A stretch of 64,000 bases of DNA, taken from Cytobacillus oceanisediminis 2691 (lineage in GTDB: Bacteria > Bacillota > Bacilli > Bacillales > Cytobacillaceae). Positions within the stretch are counted from its first letter, which is position 1. Each line of letters starts with the position of its first letter. Below are positions 61,745 to 64,000 of this stretch, piece after piece. Under the pieces are notes generated by a model. The model was not told the DNA's origin. It searched no databases and saw nothing but the letters and a program-made list of their open reading frames with translations. The translations under genes were made by a program, and so were the position numbers. The DNA is taken from positions 4,873,501 to 4,937,500 of the forward strand of contig NZ_CP015506.1 in NCBI RefSeq assembly GCF_000294775.2, read 5' to 3'.

Positions 61745-62308
61745 CTATATGGTTAGATTGATAAAATCAATATTTAGGCTGTTTTTCTCAAGAATTTCTG
61801 TGCTTACTTTTCCAGGCGTATAAGTATGAACCGGCTTTATGATTTCAACTTCAATCTTCGGCTTTTGCGGCTGAGCCTCAATGTTTACTTTTGCAGGTTC
61901 GTATTGGATTTTCACACTGTTGTGAGATGGTACCCAGCCAATATTAAACTGCTTGGGAGGGCCTTCGCTGTTTTCTTTGGCCTGATAGGCAATGGGATTG
62001 CCGCCGTTTTCAATTTTCATGAGCTCTGTTCCCTGTGCAGCCCTTCTCTCCATTCCTTTTAGCCAATCCTGGTACCCATTTTGGGCAAACTCCTCTATTC
62101 TTCTGCCGACACTTTTCAGGTCGACATCCTCGCGTGCTTTCGTCTGGTCGATCGTCAGCTTTCCAGGGATTGTTTCGATTTCCAGGATGGCTTTAGGCTG
62201 CTGGATGGATTGGATCGCAGGGGGCTGTTCAATTTCCTGCACCGGTTTTTCTATTTTTAATCCCATCTTGATAAAGTTGGATTCCAGCCTGATCTGCGGC
62301 ACATTCAT
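61745..62308 (-). CDS. yviE: YviE-like protein (DUF6470)
   Basis: About 187 residues. NVPQIRLESNFIKMGLKIEK at the start and EKNSLNIDFINLTI at the end bracket a Pro/Gln/Glu-rich middle. Its position between flgL and fliW is as in B. subtilis. The function is unknown. ATG 62308 lies 8 nt after AGAGGTG; GTG 62317 overlaps that site. Confidence 0.88.
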   Translation of the reverse strand: MNVPQIRLESNFIKMGLKIEKPVQEIEQPPAIQSIQQPKAILEIETIPGKLTIDQTKAREDVDLKSVGRRIEEFAQNGYQDWLKGMERRAAQGTELMKIENGGNPIAYQAKENSEGPPKQFNIGWVPSHNSVKIQYEPAKVNIEAQPQKPKIEVEIIKPVHTYTPGKVSTEILEKNSLNIDFINLTI

Positions 62309-62327
62309 ATTAGACACCTCTTTTATG

Positions 62328-62356
62328 AAAAAAAGCTATCACTGATGGATAGCTTT
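62328..62356 (-). terminator. Terminator between flgL and yviE
   Basis: AAAAGCTATC and GATAGCTTTT pair around CATCAGT on the minus strand and are followed by TTTTTTT-type sequence. yviE-fliW-csrA may depend on read-through or on a weak promoter here. Confidence 0.85.
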
Positions 62357-62363
62357 TCACTGA

Positions 62364-63224
62364 TTATCTTAAAAAGTCGGTTAAGCTCGGCTGAATGATT
62401 CTTGCCCCAACACTTAGTGCTGCACGATGGATGCTTTCCTGAGTTGTAAGCTCGATGATGGCTTTCTCCATATCGATGTCTTCATTATCAGAGAGGATCC
62501 TTGTTGAGAAGACTTCCTGCTGGGAAAGACGGTCCTCCATCAGCTCGACCCGATTCTGTTTGGCGCCAATTAGTGCACGAGCAGACAAGAAATTATCTAT
62601 GTTTTTATCAACATTTTCAAGCATTTCCCCAACGGCAGGATCATTCGTTTCAAGAGCTGTAATTAGCTTTTGAATATCTCCTTCGTCACTGAGCATGTCT
62701 CCAAACAAAGCTTTCCCTTCCGTGTTGACAGGAATTTTGATGCCTGAAAAAACCTCTAGCTCGATGGTTCCGCTTTGAAAGCCTGATTCAGATGGCCGTA
62801 CGTTTGTCTGATTGCCATTGAAAATATACTTACCGCCAACTTGTGTATCCCCGATATTCTGTAAGTGCTCTTTAAGCTGTTTGACCTCTTCAGCAACCGC
62901 TTTGCGCTGATCTTCTTCCAGTGTGCCATTGCTTGCCTGGAGAGTCAGCTCCCTAATTCGCTGCAGAGCCAAAACACCCTTATCCAGGGCATCATCCGTA
63001 CTATCAACCCAATTTCTCACTTCCCCGATGTTGCGGGTAAATTGCTGAATTCGGTTTAAGTCCGTACGATAGTTCATTCCCATCATCGCAGCAACCGGAT
63101 CATCCGACGGCTTGGTAAATTTCTTCTGCGTAGAAATTTGATCCTGCAGCTTGTCCAGCCTGCTGTAGCTGTTGCTTAAATTGCGAAGCATGTTATTTGA
63201 TAGCATTGATTGTGTTACGCGCAC
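62364..63224 (-). CDS. flgL: FlgL hook-filament junction protein
   Basis: 286 residues. MRVTQSMLSNNMLRNLSNSY, KLQDQISTQKKFTKPSDDPV and the C-terminal ELTTQESIHRAALSVGARII are the flagellin-like D0/D1 ends of FlgL. The start is GTG with AAAGGGTG upstream, 13 bp after flgK. It is the second junction protein between hook and filament. Confidence 0.96.
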   Translation of the reverse strand: MRVTQSMLSNNMLRNLSNSYSRLDKLQDQISTQKKFTKPSDDPVAAMMGMNYRTDLNRIQQFTRNIGEVRNWVDSTDDALDKGVLALQRIRELTLQASNGTLEEDQRKAVAEEVKQLKEHLQNIGDTQVGGKYIFNGNQTNVRPSESGFQSGTIELEVFSGIKIPVNTEGKALFGDMLSDEGDIQKLITALETNDPAVGEMLENVDKNIDNFLSARALIGAKQNRVELMEDRLSQQEVFSTRILSDNEDIDMEKAIIELTTQESIHRAALSVGARIIQPSLTDFLR

Positions 63225-63237
63225 TTTATTTCACCCT

Positions 63238-64000
63238 TTATCTGCCTACAACGCCCATGCCGTTGATGATTTTATCGAGCATTTCATCAACCACAGTTAT
63301 GTTTCTTGCTGAAGCGTTATATGCATGTTGGAATTTAATCATATTGGTCATTTCTTCGTCTAATGACACGGCACTCACGGATTGCCTGTTCCGGTCTACT
63401 GAATCTGCCAGCACAAGGGAGTTTTTCAGGTCCTTTTTGGCACTCTGAGAGTCTACTCCTAACCGTCCGATAATTCCTGAATAATAAGAATCAAGGCTTC
63501 CGTTCAGCTTTGATTTTTCATCATCAGACAAGGAGGTGTAATCACTAAAGCTTTTCTTTCTTAAATCAGCCAAAAGCTGAGCATTGTGGTTATCTCCGGA
63601 AGCTCCGCCTTTTTCTGCAGCTGCGGCAATTTTAGAAGAGTCATCCAGCAGCTCTTGATTTACTTTAATGCTTTGTGCAGGATTATCCTCATCAAACTGG
63701 AAAAAGTCCAGGCCTGAGATTGTATCCGCTCCCAAGGCATACCCGTTTTTATGAATTTCATTGAATTCCTTGGCAAAAGCAGCTGTCATTCTATTCAGCT
63801 TCTCCAGCATTTCAGGATAAGCACCCTTAGCAGAACCGCCTGCTTCATAACCATAGCTGTTAATTAAACCGGTAAGTTCACCGGATAAAGTTTCAAATTG
63901 CGTAAAGGAAATGGATCCGATCTTTAGTCCTGTTACAAGTCCGCTCTCTTCACTTTTTTCAAGCTCCACCTTGTTTGTGCCAACAATACCGCTCTCTTTT
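63238..64000 (-). CDS. flgK: FlgK hook-associated protein 1 (N-terminus beyond the window)
   Basis: Only the C-terminal ~253 residues are in the window and the frame is open to the edge. RMTAAFAKEFNEIHKNGYAL and the C-terminal VSLDEEMTNMIKFQHAYNAS followed by ARNITVVDEMLDKIINGMG are characteristic of FlgK. It precedes flgL by 13 bp on the same strand. Confidence 0.96.
   Translation of the reverse strand, partial: KESGIVGTNKVELEKSEESGLVTGLKIGSISFTQFETLSGELTGLINSYGYEAGGSAKGAYPEMLEKLNRMTAAFAKEFNEIHKNGYALGADTISGLDFFQFDEDNPAQSIKVNQELLDDSSKIAAAAEKGGASGDNHNAQLLADLRKKSFSDYTSLSDDEKSKLNGSLDSYYSGIIGRLGVDSQSAKKDLKNSLVLADSVDRNRQSVSAVSLDEEMTNMIKFQHAYNASARNITVVDEMLDKIINGMGVVGR

Overview
The window is a chromosomal segment of a low-GC, endospore-forming, flagellated member of the Bacillaceae. 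This rests on the gene order uvrB-uvrA, csbA, minJ, ctpB, ftsE-ftsX, cccB, yvjA, prfB, secA, hpf, fliT-fliS-fliD, flaG, hag, csrA-fliW, yviE, flgL-flgK, on an alpha/beta-type spore protein gene, and on Shine-Dalgarno sites of the AAAGGAGG type. The order follows the Bacillus subtilis chromosome, with accessory insertions. The repeats and gene content resemble the Bacillus firmus/Cytobacillus group, but that is an inference; no rRNA or tRNA gene is present to settle it.

Layout. 1-5.1 kb: SOS excision repair (uvrA incomplete at the window edge, uvrB, a LexA-like box), csbA and a spore SASP gene. 5.1-9.4 kb: a methionine import operon metN-metP-metQ plus an M20 amidohydrolase, behind two tandem SAM-I riboswitches. 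9.4-15.5 kb: a DMT exporter divergent from a MocR regulator, a PAS histidine kinase, an NRDE protein and an AI-2E-type membrane protein. 15.5-24.8 kb: an accessory stretch with small genes, a TetR regulator, a secreted amidase, an MBL-fold hydrolase, an alpha/beta hydrolase, an MFS transporter, at least three decayed genes and several copies of a terminator-bearing repeat. 24.8-27.3 kb: mgtE under an M-box Mg2+ riboswitch, and bcrC. 27.5-41.4 kb: cell division and export core (minJ, ctpB, an M23 coiled-coil hydrolase beside ftsEX, cccB, yvjA, prfB with its programmed frameshift, secA), a broken manganese catalase and a heptad-repeat protein. 41.7-43.3 kb: an IS1182-type element. 43.3-51.7 kb: a SEC-C protein, a two-gene chromate transporter, a gamma-glutamyltransferase, a yybP-ykoY (Mn2+) riboswitch ahead of a Spo0M-like gene, a DUF1232 gene, and a sigma-D-type operon pairing a BMP-family lipoprotein with a chemoreceptor. 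51.9-64 kb: hpf, a YjfB-like gene and the late flagellar cluster, interrupted by an IS3-family element.

The most striking object is at about 58.7-59.1 kb, between the second flagellin gene and the IS3 element. It has the conserved P, Q, R and S core elements of a group I self-splicing intron, followed by a 15-codon fragment that encodes a second flagellin C-terminus. The unspliced reading frame also ends in a complete flagellin C-terminus, so spliced and unspliced transcripts may both make flagellin. Both flagellin leaders carry hairpins that display a GGA, like CsrA sites, and csrA-fliW lies immediately upstream. Both IS elements sit in Rho-independent terminators. Several pseudogene lesions fall in A-runs, so sequencing error must be excluded before they are called biological.
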